Below, in pieces: positions 48,625-59,003 of a DNA stretch of 64,000 nucleotides. This stretch comes from Neorhizobium tomejilense (GTDB taxonomy: Bacteria; Pseudomonadota; Alphaproteobacteria; Rhizobiales; Rhizobiaceae). The position numbers and the translations under genes were made by a program. Where the stretch lies: the NCBI GenBank assembly GCA_002968845.1, contig PVBG01000010.1, positions 124,001 to 188,000 of the forward strand, written 5' to 3'. Within the stretch, counting starts at the first letter, position 1. Each line of letters opens with the position of its first letter. The notes beneath the pieces were generated by a model. It searched no databases, had not been told where the DNA came from, and saw nothing but the letters and a program-made list of their open reading frames with translations.

Positions 48625-51336
48625 TCAGGCCTGCTCGAAGGCACCGTGGCAATGCTTGTATTTCTTGCCGGATCCGCAGGGGCAGGCCTCGTTGCGGCCG
48701 ATCTTGCCCCAGGTGGAGGGATCTTCCGGCCGGCGGTCTTCCGGCGCGGCGATGAAGTTCTCGCTGTCGAAGCCGTTGACCTGGTTGAGGCCGGTCGTCG
48801 GATCGACATGCTGTTCGTCGTAGACCGTCGGCGGCTGCGGCGGCTCGGGGTTCTGCACCAGCTCGACGCGCATCAGCTGGGCGGTGACCGCCTCGCGCAG
48901 GTTGGCGAGCAGGGCCTGGAACAGCTCGAAGGCTTCCGCCTTGTATTCCTGCAGCGGATCGCGCTGGGCGTAACCGCGGAAGCCGATGACCGAACGCAGG
49001 TGGTCGAGATTGACGATATGCTCGCGCCACAGGTGGTCGAGCGTCTGGAGCAGCACGGAGCGCTCCACATAGGTCATGATATCGGCGCCGAAGCGCTCCT
49101 TGCGATCGGCCGCGGCCTTGTCGGCAGCCTCGGTGATGCGTTCGCGGATATCGGTCTCACCGATGCCTTCTTCCTTGACCCAATCCTCGATCGGCAGGTC
49201 GAGGTTGAGCATCCGGTCGACGTCTTCACGAAGGCCGGCGGCATTCCATTGTTCGGCATAGGCGCGTTCGGGAATGTGCTTGGCGACGAGAACTTCGATC
49301 ACCTCGTTGCGCATGTCCTCGACGGTCTCGGATACGTCTTCCGAGTCCATCATCTCGATGCGCTGCTCGAAGATCACCTTGCGCTGGTCGTTGGTGACGT
49401 CGTCGTATTTCAGAAGGTTCTTGCGGATGTCGAAGTTGCGGGCTTCGACCTTCTTCTGGGCGCGTTCGAGCGCCTTGTTGATCCAGGGATGGACGATCGC
49501 TTCGCCTTCCTTGAGGCCGAGCTTCTGCAGCATGCTGTCCATTCGGTCGGAGCCGAAGATGCGCATCAGGTCGTCCTGGAGCGACAGGTAGAATTTCGAA
49601 CGGCCGGGGTCGCCCTGACGGCCGGAACGGCCGCGCAGCTGGTTGTCGATGCGGCGGCTTTCGTGGCGCTCGGTGGCGATCACGTAGAGGCCGCCGGCGG
49701 CAAGCGCCTTTTCCTTGAGCTGCTTCACTTCCTCGCGGCTTGCCGCTTCCAGTGCATCGCGCTCCGGACCCGGCTCCATGCCTTCGAGCTCGCGTTCGAG
49801 GCGCATGTCGATATTGCCGCCGAGCTGGATGTCGGTGCCGCGGCCGGCCATATTGGTGGCGATCGTCACTGCGCCCGGCACGCCGGCCTGCGAGACGATA
49901 TAGGCTTCCTGCTCGTGGTAACGGGCGTTCAGGACCTGGAAATTGTTGAAGCCCGACTGGCGCAGCATGGTCGCCAGCAGTTCCGACTTCTCGATCGACG
50001 TGGTGCCGACCAGAACCGGCTGGCCGCGTTCATGGGCTTGTTTGATCTCTTCGATGATCGCCTTGAACTTTTCGTCGAAGGTCCGGTAGACCTCGTCGTC
50101 CTCGTCGATACGCTGGATCGGCAGGTTGGTCGGTACTTCGATCACTTCGAGCTTATAGATATTGCCGAACTCTTCCGCTTCGGTCTGGGCCGTACCGGTC
50201 ATCCCGGCGAGCTTTCCGTACATGCGGAAATAGTTCTGGAAGGTGATCGAGGAGAGCGTCTGGTTCTCCGGCTGGATCGTCACCTTTTCCTTGGCTTCGA
50301 GCGCCTGGTGCTGGCCTTCCGAATAACGGCGGCCGGGCATCATGCGGCCCGTGAATTCGTCGATGATGACGATCTCGTCGTTGCGGACGATATAATCCTT
50401 GTCGCGGGTGAAAAGCTTGTGGGCCTTCAGCGCGTTGTTGATGTGGTGGACGATCGCGACGTTCTCGACATCGTAGAGGGATTCTCCCTTCAGCAGGCCG
50501 GCCTGACGCAGCAGGTTCTCGAGCTTTTCGGTGCCGACCTCGGAGAAGTTGGCGGAGCGCTGCTTCTCGTCGATCTCGTAGTCTTCCGGCGTCAGCGCCG
50601 GGATGAAGGCGTCGATGGTGTTGTAGAGTTCCGAACGGTCGTCGAGCGGGCCGGAGATGATCAGCGGCGTGCGCGCCTCGTCGACCAGGATCGAGTCCAC
50701 TTCGTCGACGATCGCGTAATTGTGGCCGCGCTGGACCATCTGGCTGCGCTCGTACTTCATGTTATCGCGCAGATAATCGAAGCCAAGTTCATTGTTGGTG
50801 GCATAGGTGATGTCGCAGGCATAGTTGGCGCGGCGCTCTTCATCGCTGAGACCATGGACGATGACGCCGGTGGTCAGGCCCAGGAAGCCGTAGAGCTTGC
50901 CCATCGTGTGGGCGTCGCGCTGGGCCAGGTAGTCGTTGACGGTAACCACATGCACGCCCTTGCCGGCGAGGGCGTTCAGGTAGACCGCCAGCGTCGCCAC
51001 CAGCGTTTTACCTTCGCCGGTCTTCATCTCGGCGATCGCGCCATCGTGAAGGATCATGCCGCCGGTCAGCTGTACGTCGAACGGGCGCATGCCGAGTACG
51101 CGGCGGGAAGCCTCGCGCACGACCGCAAAGGCCGGGATCAGGAGGTCGTCGAGCGTCTTGCCCTCGGCGAGCAGTTTCCTGAACTCCACCGTCTGGGCTG
51201 CAAGCTGTTCGTCGGAGAGAGCCTTGGTCTTCTCCTCGATTGCATTGATGGCGTCGACAGTCGGCTGGTAGCCGCGCACGCGGCGATCGTTTGCCGAACC
51301 GAACAATTTGCGGGCGATGCCGCCAAGGCTGACCAT
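48625..51336 (-). CDS. secA: Preprotein translocase ATPase SecA
   Basis: The 903-residue protein has the full SecA layout: Walker A MKTGEGKT (residues 104-111), Walker B region [20 protein letters not shown] in pattern, the [12 protein letters not shown] motif, [11 protein letters not shown], and the C-terminal zinc-binding [19 protein letters not shown]. It drives protein export through SecYEG. The ATG at 51336 gives [13 protein letters not shown], the usual rhizobial start. It is divergent from the parvulin gene. Confidence 0.97.
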   Translation of the reverse strand: MVSLGGIARKLFGSANDRRVRGYQPTVDAINAIEEKTKALSDEQLAAQTVEFRKLLAEGKTLDDLLIPAFAVVREASRRVLGMRPFDVQLTGGMILHDGAIAEMKTGEGKTLVATLAVYLNALAGKGVHVVTVNDYLAQRDAHTMGKLYGFLGLTTGVIVHGLSDEERRANYACDITYATNNELGFDYLRDNMKYERSQMVQRGHNYAIVDEVDSILVDEARTPLIISGPLDDRSELYNTIDAFIPALTPEDYEIDEKQRSANFSEVGTEKLENLLRQAGLLKGESLYDVENVAIVHHINNALKAHKLFTRDKDYIVRNDEIVIIDEFTGRMMPGRRYSEGQHQALEAKEKVTIQPENQTLSSITFQNYFRMYGKLAGMTGTAQTEAEEFGNIYKLEVIEVPTNLPIQRIDEDDEVYRTFDEKFKAIIEEIKQAHERGQPVLVGTTSIEKSELLATMLRQSGFNNFQVLNARYHEQEAYIVSQAGVPGAVTIATNMAGRGTDIQLGGNIDMRLERELEGMEPGPERDALEAASREEVKQLKEKALAAGGLYVIATERHESRRIDNQLRGRSGRQGDPGRSKFYLSLQDDLMRIFGSDRMDSMLQKLGLKEGEAIVHPWINKALERAQKKVEARNFDIRKNLLKYDDVTNDQRKVIFEQRIEMMDSEDVSETVEDMRNEVIEVLVAKHIPERAYAEQWNAAGLREDVDRMLNLDLPIEDWVKEEGIGETDIRERITEAADKAAADRKERFGADIMTYVERSVLLQTLDHLWREHIVNLDHLRSVIGFRGYAQRDPLQEYKAEAFELFQALLANLREAVTAQLMRVELVQNPEPPQPPTVYDEQHVDPTTGLNQVNGFDSENFIAAPEDRRPEDPSTWGKIGRNEACPCGSGKKYKHCHGAFEQA

Positions 51337-51590
51337 ACGAATGGTCCTTTCTGAAATCTGTCCCATGGGGGCGCGGGACTGGTCGAACCATCGGTTTCTG
51401 ATGCCGATAAAATGACCCGTCACGCCCGGAAACTCTGCTGGACGCCAAGTTGCGTGACAGATAAGAGGGGGGTCGAATGATGTCAACGGTGGCGGCCGAT
51501 ACAGAATGGCCACAATCCGGTGTTTGTGAAGGTTTTCTGGCCGGAATCAGACGTTCTGAAACCGGTTTCCTTATCGAAAGGTCTTTATCG

Positions 51591-52463
51591 ATGTTGCGCC
51601 ACAAATTTCTCATGACGGCCGCGCTGGCCGCTGCGATCCTCTGCCAGGCTCCCGCCTTTGCGGCGGAGGATACCGTCGTTGCCAAGGTTGGCGACCTGGA
51701 AATTCACCAGTCGGAACTGGATATTGCAGTTCAGAACCTCGACCCGCAGCTCGCCCAGCTTCCGGACGAACAGAAGAAGGTCGCAGCCCTTTCCGGCGCC
51801 ATCGACGTCAAGCTGCTCGCCAAGGGTGCTCTCGCCGAAGGCATCAAGGATACGCCGGACTTCAAGAAGCGGATGGACTATATCGCCGACCGCGAGCTGC
51901 ATAACGCCTACTTCCGCAAGCATGTGATCGACGCCACGACCCCGGCAGAGATCAAGGCCCGTTACGACAAGGAAATCGCCTCCCTGCCGAAGCAGGAAGA
52001 GGTGCATGCCCGCCATATCCTGGTGAAGACCGAGGACGAGGCCAAGGCAATCATCGCCGATCTCGACAAGGGCAAGGATTTCGCCGCGATCGCCAAGGAA
52101 AAGTCCCAGGATTCCAACAAGGATGAAGGCGGCGACCTTGGCTGGTTCGGCCGCGGCCGCATGGTCCCGGAATTCGAAGAAGTCGCTTTTACGCTGAAGA
52201 AGGGCGAATATAGCAAGACGCCGGTCAAGTCGCAGTTCGGCTATCACGTCATCAAGCTGGAAGACACGCGCGATGCTCCGGCGCCGGCTTTCGACCAGGT
52301 CGAGGATCAGGTCAAGCAGCTGGTGATGCGCGACAAGTACGTCGCTCTCATCACCAAGGCCAAGAGCGAACAGAAGATCGACATCAAGGATGCGGCCCTC
52401 AAGAAGGGCTATGAAGACGTCAGCAAGATGCAGGACGCGGGCGACGCGCCGGTCCAGCAGTAA
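51591..52463 (+). CDS. Periplasmic parvulin-type peptidyl-prolyl isomerase
   Basis: The 290-residue protein has a signal peptide (residues 1-24, cut after AFA) and a parvulin domain at about 135-225: EEVHARHILVKTEDEAKAI, GGDLGWFGRGRMVPEFEEVAF and SQFGYHVIKLED. It helps fold exported proteins and fits its place beside secA. A SurA-like N-terminal helical part is present. The ATG has AAAGG eight bases upstream. Confidence 0.92.
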   Translation: MLRHKFLMTAALAAAILCQAPAFAAEDTVVAKVGDLEIHQSELDIAVQNLDPQLAQLPDEQKKVAALSGAIDVKLLAKGALAEGIKDTPDFKKRMDYIADRELHNAYFRKHVIDATTPAEIKARYDKEIASLPKQEEVHARHILVKTEDEAKAIIADLDKGKDFAAIAKEKSQDSNKDEGGDLGWFGRGRMVPEFEEVAFTLKKGEYSKTPVKSQFGYHVIKLEDTRDAPAPAFDQVEDQVKQLVMRDKYVALITKAKSEQKIDIKDAALKKGYEDVSKMQDAGDAPVQQ

Positions 52464-52474
52464 TTCCCGACAAC

Positions 52475-52495
52475 GGGCCCGGATTTTCCGGGCCC
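52475..52495 (+). terminator. Hairpin after parvulin gene
   Basis: GGGCCCGGA (52475-52483) and TCCGGGCCC (52487-52495) form a 9-bp stem with a three-base loop, followed by TCTCC and an AT-rich stretch. The T tract is weak, so it may be a partial terminator before argJ. Confidence 0.55.
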
Positions 52496-52523
52496 TCTCC
52501 ATATTTGAGCCAGGTAATTTCCG

Positions 52524-53765
52524 ATGTCCGATTCTGTTTCGCCGCTCGCTCCGAAATCCTATCCCGACATGCCGGCAATCCGCGGCGTGCGCATGGCGAC
52601 AGCCGCCGCCGGGATCAAGTACAAGAACCGCACCGACGTGCTGCTGATGGTGTTCGACGAGCCGGCGACCGTCGCCGGCGTCTTCACTCGCTCCAAGTGC
52701 CCTTCGGCGCCGGTCGATTTCTGCCGTGCCAATCTGCCGCACGGGGTGGCGCGCGCCGTGGTCGTCAATTCTGGCAATGCCAACGCCTTTACCGGCATCA
52801 GGGGCAAGGCTGCGACTGAACTCACCGCCAGATCGGCCTCCGAGGCTGTCGGCTGCGGTGAGAACGAGATCTATCTGGCTTCGACCGGCGTCATCGGCGA
52901 GCCGCTCGACGCGACGAAATTCGCAGGCGTGCTCGGCGACATGAACAGCGGCGCGACCGGCGGCTTCTGGCTCGAAGCTGCCAAGGCGATCATGACCACC
53001 GATACCTATCCGAAGGTCGCGACCCGCACGGCCGAGATCGGCGGCGTCACGGTGACGATCAACGGCATCGCCAAGGGCGCCGGCATGATCGCGCCCGACA
53101 TGGCGACCATGCTGTCCTTCGTGGCGACCGATGCCGACATCGCGTCGCCGGCGCTGCAGAACCTGCTTTCCGCCGGCGTCGGTCCGACCTTCAATTCGGT
53201 CACCGTCGACAGCGACACCTCGACCTCCGATACGCTGATGCTGTTTGCAACCGGCGCTGCCGCCGACGATGGGCAGGCCCGCGTCGAGACCGCTGACGAC
53301 CCGCGCCTCACGAGCTTCCGCGCCGCGCTCAACGATCTCCTGAAGGATCTGGCCCTGCAGGTCGTGCGCGACGGCGAAGGTGCGCGCAAGATGGTCGAGA
53401 TCACCGTCACTGGCGCCGAAAGCGATGCAGCGGCAAAGACGATCGCGCTGTCGATCGCCAATTCGCCGCTGGTCAAGACCGCGATCGCCGGTGAAGACGC
53501 CAATTGGGGCCGCATCGTCATGGCCGTCGGCAAGTCCGGCGAAATGGCCGACCGCGACCGGCTGGCGATCTGGTTCGGCGACGTGCGCGTCGCCGTCGAC
53601 GGCGAGCGAGATCCGGCCTATTCCGAAGCCGCGACCACCGCCGTCATGAAGGAACAGGACATTCCGGTGAAGGTCGATATCGGTCTCGGCAGCGGCCGAG
53701 CGACCGTCTGGACCTGCGACCTCACCAAGGAATATGTTGCCATCAACGGCGACTACCGGAGCTGA
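52524..53765 (+). CDS. argJ: Bifunctional glutamate N-acetyltransferase/amino-acid acetyltransferase
   Basis: The 413-residue protein is Arg[23 protein letters not shown], and the self-cleavage motif [14 protein letters not shown], in which Thr195 becomes the nucleophile of the beta chain. It recycles the acetyl group between ornithine and glutamate in arginine synthesis. It follows the parvulin gene with a hairpin between, the usual order in rhizobia. Confidence 0.96.
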   Translation: MSDSVSPLAPKSYPDMPAIRGVRMATAAAGIKYKNRTDVLLMVFDEPATVAGVFTRSKCPSAPVDFCRANLPHGVARAVVVNSGNANAFTGIRGKAATELTARSASEAVGCGENEIYLASTGVIGEPLDATKFAGVLGDMNSGATGGFWLEAAKAIMTTDTYPKVATRTAEIGGVTVTINGIAKGAGMIAPDMATMLSFVATDADIASPALQNLLSAGVGPTFNSVTVDSDTSTSDTLMLFATGAAADDGQARVETADDPRLTSFRAALNDLLKDLALQVVRDGEGARKMVEITVTGAESDAAAKTIALSIANSPLVKTAIAGEDANWGRIVMAVGKSGEMADRDRLAIWFGDVRVAVDGERDPAYSEAATTAVMKEQDIPVKVDIGLGSGRATVWTCDLTKEYVAINGDYRS

Positions 53766-53771
53766 CAGGAA

Positions 53772-54554
53772 TTGAACGAAGCATCATCTCCTCAGAACGA
53801 TCTGCCATTGGTCAGGCGGCTCGAAGCCGTGGGCTTTCGAGCCTGGCCGGCGGCGTCCGTCGTTTATGACGGAAGCTGGCAGGTTCGGCTGACCGGCGGC
53901 CATCCTTCAAAGCGCCTGAACTGCATCGTGCCGCTCGACCCGTCCGATCACCGCGACATGGCGATGCGGCTCGAGAAGGCTCGCAAGCGGTTCGAAAATT
54001 ACGGCCGTGAGTTGGTCGTCCGGGAGACGCCGCTCGCCCCTCCTAGGCTGATCGACCATCTCGATGCCGCCGGCTGGCGGGTGTTCGAGACCGTCGACGT
54101 GCTGACTGTCAACCTCACCGAACTGGAACTGCCGGACACGCTCGATCACCTGCCGAGCCACGATATCGGCCGGTTCTGCGACGCGAGCCTGGCGATCGAT
54201 AACGAAGATCCGGCGCTGAAGCCGGCGCTTGCCGAGATCCTGAGTTCGATCAAGCCGACCTCCGGCTTCTTCATCAAGGAGAATCCGCAGGAAGGAGCCG
54301 CGGCCGTGGCGCTCTGCGTCCAGGACAACGATCTTGCCGGCATCATCTCCTTTGCCGTGGCCCAGGCGCATCGGCGCGAGGGTCTCGGCACCGAAATCCT
54401 GTCTTCAGCGCTACGCTGGGCTCGTATCAGCGGTGCGCGTTCGGCCTGGCTGCAGGTCGTCTCGACCAACGAACCGGCGATGGCGCTCTATCGGAGGTTC
54501 GGCTTCCGCAAGGCCTACGAATACCGTTACTGGCGGCAGGAAAGCCAGGCATGA
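53772..54554 (+). CDS. GNAT-family N-acetyltransferase
   Basis: The 260-residue protein has a GNAT fold in its C-terminal half: AVAQAHRREGLGTEILSSAL (acetyl-CoA loop) and STNEPAMALYRRFGF. The N-terminal half resembles a second, degenerate GNAT. It starts at TTG 53772, six bases after argJ, and overlaps mutT as ATGA. The substrate is unknown. Confidence 0.85.
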   Translation: MNEASSPQNDLPLVRRLEAVGFRAWPAASVVYDGSWQVRLTGGHPSKRLNCIVPLDPSDHRDMAMRLEKARKRFENYGRELVVRETPLAPPRLIDHLDAAGWRVFETVDVLTVNLTELELPDTLDHLPSHDIGRFCDASLAIDNEDPALKPALAEILSSIKPTSGFFIKENPQEGAAAVALCVQDNDLAGIISFAVAQAHRREGLGTEILSSALRWARISGARSAWLQVVSTNEPAMALYRRFGFRKAYEYRYWRQESQA

Positions 54555-54964
54555 GCGACGCCCCCCGCAAGATACTGCTCGTCGCCGCCTGCGCGCTGAT
54601 CGATACGGACGGCCGCATCCTTCTGGCGCAGCGTCCCGAAGGCAAGTCGCTGGCCGGCCTCTGGGAGTTTCCCGGCGGCAAGGTAGAGCTCGGTGAGACG
54701 CCCGAGGAGACGCTGGTGCGCGAGCTCGAGGAAGAACTCGGCATCAAGACCAGGATTCCCTGCCTGGCGCCGCTCACCTTCGCCAGCCACACCTACGAGA
54801 CCTTCCACCTCCTGATGCCGCTCTATATCTGCCGTCGCTTCGAAGGCATTCCGACGGGAAGGGAAGGGCAGGCCATCAAATGGGTGCGGCCGAACGCACT
54901 CAGGGATTACCCGATGCCGCCGGCCGACGAGCCGCTGATCCCGATCCTGCAGGATCTGCTCTGA
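54551..54964 (+). CDS. mutT: 8-oxo-dGTP diphosphatase (MutT-type Nudix hydrolase)
   Basis: The 137-residue protein has the full Nudix box at residues 42-64 (GGKVELGETPEETLVRELEE start, then ELGI). The length and LAQRPEGKSLAGLWEFPGGK region are those of MutT, which cleans oxidised dGTP from the pool. It is coupled to the GNAT gene by ATGA. Confidence 0.9.
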   Translation: MSDAPRKILLVAACALIDTDGRILLAQRPEGKSLAGLWEFPGGKVELGETPEETLVRELEEELGIKTRIPCLAPLTFASHTYETFHLLMPLYICRRFEGIPTGREGQAIKWVRPNALRDYPMPPADEPLIPILQDLL

Positions 54965-55071
54965 TCGATAAAATTAGAGCCGCCGAATTCATACGGCGTT
55001 AAGGGATCGTTTAGCCGATTGTGGCACCTTCAAGGCTTATCCGGTAACGCGTTGATGAGGCTTTAGAAGGC

Positions 55072-55392
55072 ATGGACGAGGAATTCTGGAAAACTGTGCG
55101 GGTCCGTCAGCGGGCGACGCATGGCTCCGGCAAAACCGGCGCGCTCAATATCGCTCTTCTGTTCGGGACGGCCGCGATCGCTCTTTCACTGATCGTGACG
55201 CCGATGCTCGCTGGCCGCAATGATGAGCGCCGACTGGCGCATGTCCAGGAGGATTTCGACCTGATCAGCACGGGCTCCATCAAGCCCGGCGAAAAGGGCG
55301 CAAGACATTATACGATCCGGCGCAGCGTGCTGCAGGAAACGCCGGGCTCGGTCTGCATCGTGCAGGGCTATGGCGTCGGCAGCGACTGCTGA
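55072..55392 (+). CDS. Hypothetical membrane protein, 106 residues
   Basis: The protein has a basic N-terminus, one membrane segment (IALLFGTAAIALSLIVTPMLAG) and a periplasmic domain with two cysteines (VCIVQGYGVGSDC). It precedes the Flp pilin gene with 46 bases between. Similar proteins occur in this place in rhizobia, from memory. Function unknown. Confidence 0.75.
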   Translation: MDEEFWKTVRVRQRATHGSGKTGALNIALLFGTAAIALSLIVTPMLAGRNDERRLAHVQEDFDLISTGSIKPGEKGARHYTIRRSVLQETPGSVCIVQGYGVGSDC

Positions 55393-55438
55393 CACCAGGG
55401 GCTTTTTGGGCCCGCTGATGTTGATTGAAGGATATTCC

Positions 55439-55612
55439 ATGCGCCTTTTCAGGTTTCTTCTGAAGAACAATAGCGGCGCAACGGCCGTGGAATACGGCCT
55501 CATTATCGGGATCATCTCGCTGTCGATGATCGCCGGGTTCACCACCTTTACCGACGCATTGACGAATACGTTCAAAACCATCTCTAACAGCGTTGACGAC
55601 CCTGTTCCCTGA
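55439..55612 (+). CDS. Flp/Fap-type pilin
   Basis: The 57-residue product has the Flp prepilin signature: a basic leader (MRLFRFLLKNNSG), cleavage after Gly13, then ATAVEYGLIIGIISLSM with Glu at position +5 and Tyr at +6. It is the subunit of tight-adherence pili. The tad/cpa machinery is not nearby. The short leader and C-terminal asparagine-rich part are normal for the family. Confidence 0.9.
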   Translation: MRLFRFLLKNNSGATAVEYGLIIGIISLSMIAGFTTFTDALTNTFKTISNSVDDPVP

Positions 55613-55629
55613 ATTTGGGTCGGGGCCGT

Positions 55630-56505
55630 TCAGCGCGGGCTGCGACTGTTGAGAGCCTCGGCCAATCGCATCTTGGCCGAACCCGGCTTCAGCGGCTTCT
55701 GCTGGCTTTCGTGCGGGGCCCAGCCGGATGCGTAGATGATCGAAAATGTCGCGCGGATGCGGCCGTCCGGATCGGAATAACGTTCCGCATAAAGCTCTGC
55801 AGCCCTTACGAAGAAACGCCTTGTGACCGGCACGCGACTGCGGCCCGCAAGGGGGTTGGTCATGCCCATGGCGCGTAGATCGCGCATCAGCGGGAAAAGC
55901 GAGTCGTAGCGCACCGTGTAGGTCTCGGCATCGACGACCGGCAGCGAGAAACCGGCCCGCTGCAGCAGGGCGCCGACATCGCGCACATCGGCAAACGGGA
56001 TGACGCGGGGGCTCGCGCCGCCGGTCAGTTCTGCCTCGGCGGAGAGAAGGACGTCGCGCATTTCCTGCAGCGTGCCGGAGCCGGGAATCGCTGCTAGAAA
56101 AAGCCCGTCCGGCTTCAACGCCCGGCGGATGCGGATCAGCGTGCCGGGCATGTCGTTGACCAGGTGCAGCGAGAGCGGCGACAGGATCAGATTGACGGAT
56201 TCGGGTTCCAGTGGGACGTCTTCCAATGGAGCCGTGGCGAACGCGTCTCCGGGCCTTGCGAAAGCGGCATCGGTCTCGATACGGCTCACGGTGCCGATCT
56301 TGCCGGTGGCCAGCGCCTCGCGAGCGGCGATGCCGGTTCCGCCATGAAGTTCGACCGCGGTCTCGAATTGCCGTTCGACGACCGCCAGCCGGTCTGCAAG
56401 CTCGCGGCCGGCAATGTCCAGAAGGAAGGCGGCGTTGTCGTCCTTGGCGGTTATCGCGCGTCTGCGCCGTGCACCTATCAGCTGTTCGTCGAAAAGAATT
56501 TCCAT
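55630..56505 (-). CDS. SAM-dependent methyltransferase (BioC/NDUFAF5-like)
   Basis: The 291-residue protein has the pattern of the BioC/NDUFAF5 group: LILSPLSLHLVNDMPGTLIRIRRALKPDGLFLAAIPGSGTL, with a poorly conserved AdoMet loop and a C-terminal part like that of NDUFAF5 homologues. Known relatives act in complex I assembly in mitochondria. The gene is divergent from comF, an arrangement typical of rhizobia. Confidence 0.8.
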   Translation of the reverse strand: MEILFDEQLIGARRRRAITAKDDNAAFLLDIAGRELADRLAVVERQFETAVELHGGTGIAAREALATGKIGTVSRIETDAAFARPGDAFATAPLEDVPLEPESVNLILSPLSLHLVNDMPGTLIRIRRALKPDGLFLAAIPGSGTLQEMRDVLLSAEAELTGGASPRVIPFADVRDVGALLQRAGFSLPVVDAETYTVRYDSLFPLMRDLRAMGMTNPLAGRSRVPVTRRFFVRAAELYAERYSDPDGRIRATFSIIYASGWAPHESQQKPLKPGSAKMRLAEALNSRSPR

Positions 56506-56563
56506 GGCCGTCCACTCGTATTCTGCCGTCGCAAAGGCGCGCTCCGTCCGCTATTGTCAAGTC

Positions 56564-57340
56564 ATGTCCGCCGAGCCCAACGTCAACCCCTTGCGACTTT
56601 TAACATCGTTTGCCGTGGGGTGGACGAGATGGGTAGGCGACCTCGTCTATCCTCCGACCTGTCCCGGCTGCGGTGTGCGAACGGGCGCGCATCAGGGCTT
56701 CTGCCCCACCTGCTGGCGGGAAATCCGGTTCATCGAGCGGCCCTATTGCGAGACGCTCGGCCTGCCGTTCTCCTACGATCCGGGGCCTGGCATTCTGTCG
56801 GCGCAGGCGATTGCCGAACCGCCCGTCTTCGACCGCCTGCGTTCGGCGGCAATCTTCGAGGGCGCGGCCCGCGACCTCGTCCATTCGCTGAAATATCGCG
56901 ACCGCACCGATCTCGCGGGTATGATGGCCGGGTGGATGCTGCGTGCCTCCGATGGTTACGTCGCAAACTGCGACGGCATCCTGCCGGTGCCGCCGCATCG
57001 CTCGCGTTTCGCCTCGCGGAAATTCAATCAGGCGGCGGAGCTTGCCCGGCATCTATCGCGAAAATCCGGCCAGCCGTTCCTGCCGTCCACACTCATCCGC
57101 GTCAAACGCACGAACCGGCAGGTGGGGCTTTCGGCGCGGGCCCGCGAGGACAACGTGCGGGCGGCTTTCGCGATCGCGCCGGGCCATGAGGATCGCGTCT
57201 TCGGCAAGCGGCTGGTGCTGGTCGACGACGTCTATACGACCGGTGCGACAGTTTCATCCGCCACGCGCGCATTGAGACGAGCCGGCGCCGCCGAGGTCAC
57301 GGTTTTGACCTTTGCAATGGCTGTTACCGGGCCTATATGA
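56564..57340 (+). CDS. comF: ComF family amidophosphoribosyltransferase-like protein
   Basis: The 258-residue protein has the ComF layout: a four-cysteine zinc site CPGCGVRTGAHQGFCPTC and a C-terminal phosphoribosyltransferase motif VLVDDVYTTGATV. ComF proteins act in DNA uptake in some bacteria; in rhizobia the role is unclear. Start at 56564 (MSAEPNVN). It is followed by grxC. Confidence 0.92.
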   Translation: MSAEPNVNPLRLLTSFAVGWTRWVGDLVYPPTCPGCGVRTGAHQGFCPTCWREIRFIERPYCETLGLPFSYDPGPGILSAQAIAEPPVFDRLRSAAIFEGAARDLVHSLKYRDRTDLAGMMAGWMLRASDGYVANCDGILPVPPHRSRFASRKFNQAAELARHLSRKSGQPFLPSTLIRVKRTNRQVGLSARAREDNVRAAFAIAPGHEDRVFGKRLVLVDDVYTTGATVSSATRALRRAGAAEVTVLTFAMAVTGPI

Positions 57341-57399
57341 CAGAAGAAGACACTATTGCGCGTGGCCCATCCCCGCCTGGCCGCGCCCGGAGACGATCA

Positions 57400-57657
57400 A
57401 TGGCAGAGGTCACTATCTATACCCGCGAATATTGCGGTTACTGCGCACGCGCCAAGGCATTGCTGGAGACGAAAGGCGTTTCCTACACTGAGCATGACGC
57501 CACGTATTCGCAGGAATTGCGCCAGGAGATGATCGGCAAGGCGAACGGTCGCTCGACCTTCCCGCAGATCTTCATCGACAGCACGCATGTTGGCGGTTGC
57601 GACGATCTGCATGCACTCGACCGGGCTGGCAGGCTGGACCCGATGCTGGCAAACTGA
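57400..57657 (+). CDS. grxC: Glutaredoxin 3
   Basis: The 85-residue protein is a class I glutaredoxin with active site CGYC (Cys12, Cys15), the GSH-binding TFPQIFID and GGCDDLHAL motifs. It reduces disulfides with glutathione. The ATG at 57400, with GGAGA upstream, gives the normal length; an ATG at 57337 overlapping comF would add 21 residues. Confidence 0.94.
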   Translation: MAEVTIYTREYCGYCARAKALLETKGVSYTEHDATYSQELRQEMIGKANGRSTFPQIFIDSTHVGGCDDLHALDRAGRLDPMLAN

Positions 57658-57669
57658 GAGGTATCCTCC

Positions 57670-58524
57670 ATGGCTTTCAAGGCTGCCGCCATCCAGATGT
57701 GCTCCGGCGTCGATCCGGAAAAGAACGCTGCCGACATGGCGCGGCTGGTCCGCGAGGCTGCGGCGCATGGGGCGGTTTATGTCCAGACCCCCGAGATGAC
57801 CGGCTTTCTGCAGCGGGACCGCAAGGCCATGCGCGCCGTGCTGCGCGACGAGGCGGGCGACATCATTGTTTCGACCGCCCGCAGCCTTGCGAGCGAACTC
57901 GGCATCCATCTGCATATCGGCTCGACGGCGATCGCCGTCGATGGCGGCAAGATCGCCAACCGCGCCTTCCTGTTTGCGCCCAGCGGCCGGCAGATCTGCA
58001 CCTATGACAAGATCCATATGTTCGATGTCGATCTGGACAATGGCGAGAGCTGGCGTGAAAGCTCCGCTTACGAGCCCGGCAGCGAAGCGTGCGTTGCCGA
58101 CCTGCCGTTCGGCAAGCTCGGTTTTGCAATCTGCTACGACGTCCGTTTTCCGCAGCTTTTCCGCACTGAGGCCTTGGCCGGCGCCGAAATCCTGACCGTG
58201 CCGGCCGCCTTCACCCGCCAGACCGGCGAGGCCCATTGGGAAATCCTGCTGCGTGCCCGTGCGATCGAGAACGGTGCCTTCGTGATCGCTGCCGCTCAAG
58301 GTGGCGTGCATGAAGACGGCCGCGAGACATTTGGCCATTCGATGATCGTCGATCCCTGGGGCAGGATGCTGGCATCCGCCGGCGGCACCGGCGAAGGCAT
58401 CGTGCTCGCCGAGATCGATATTACCGCCGTTGCGGCGGCCCGGGGAAAGATCCCGAACCTCAAGAACGCCCGCGAGTTTTCGCTCGATGCGGTTACGGAC
58501 GCGGCGGGAGAGGTGGCCGCTTGA
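57670..58524 (+). CDS. Carbon-nitrogen hydrolase (nitrilase superfamily, Nit-like)
   Basis: The 284-residue protein has the nitrilase triad: Glu42 in TPEMTGF, Lys114 in YDKIHMFDVD and Cys155 in AICYDVRFPQ. The pattern fits Nit1/deaminated glutathione amidase, which fits a gene next to glutaredoxin. It overlaps the DUF1178 gene as ATGA. Confidence 0.9.
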   Translation: MAFKAAAIQMCSGVDPEKNAADMARLVREAAAHGAVYVQTPEMTGFLQRDRKAMRAVLRDEAGDIIVSTARSLASELGIHLHIGSTAIAVDGGKIANRAFLFAPSGRQICTYDKIHMFDVDLDNGESWRESSAYEPGSEACVADLPFGKLGFAICYDVRFPQLFRTEALAGAEILTVPAAFTRQTGEAHWEILLRARAIENGAFVIAAAQGGVHEDGRETFGHSMIVDPWGRMLASAGGTGEGIVLAEIDITAVAAARGKIPNLKNAREFSLDAVTDAAGEVAA

Positions 58525-58949
58525 TCAAGTATTCCCTCTCCTGCGAGAACGCCCACACGTTCGAAGGCTGGTTTTCGGAAGGCGCCGATTTCGACCGGCA
58601 GGTGGCGAGCGGGTTCCTCACCTGTCCGGTCTGCAATTCCGCTTCCATTTCCAAGACGCTGATGGCGCCCTCAGTCTCGACCGCCCGCAGACAAGAAGAG
58701 AAGCAGGCGATGGTGATGGACCTCGCCCGCCAGGAGGCTATCGCCAAGCTCAAGGAAGCCGTGGCGGCCATCAAGGCCAATGCCGAGGACGTCGGCGAGA
58801 AGTTTCCCGAGGAAGCCCGCAAGATCCATTACGGCGAGGCGGATGCCCGCGGCATCATCGGTCAGGCGAGCCTCGGCGAGGTGCGCGACCTGCTCGACGA
58901 GGGCATCGAGATCGCGCCGTTGCCGATCATTCCCGAAGACGCGAACTGA
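58521..58949 (+). CDS. DUF1178 family protein
   Basis: The 142-residue protein begins MIKYSLSCENAHTFEGWF, with a zinc ribbon (CPVCNSASISKTLMAP) and a C-terminal region IHYGEADARGIIGQAS, all typical of DUF1178. It usually follows the nitrilase gene in alphaproteobacteria, as here. Function is unknown. Confidence 0.9.
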   Translation: MIKYSLSCENAHTFEGWFSEGADFDRQVASGFLTCPVCNSASISKTLMAPSVSTARRQEEKQAMVMDLARQEAIAKLKEAVAAIKANAEDVGEKFPEEARKIHYGEADARGIIGQASLGEVRDLLDEGIEIAPLPIIPEDAN

Positions 58950-59003
58950 CCGAGCGGCTGGCGATCGGGGAGAGGCCAGCGTGCGTGGCGGGGTTGGGGA
59001 TGG

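Noticed and set aside
48646-51354. A 902-codon plus-strand open frame opposite secA
   Set aside because: It is the complement of a strongly conserved gene in GC-rich DNA; its product has no domain and the codon pattern belongs to secA.
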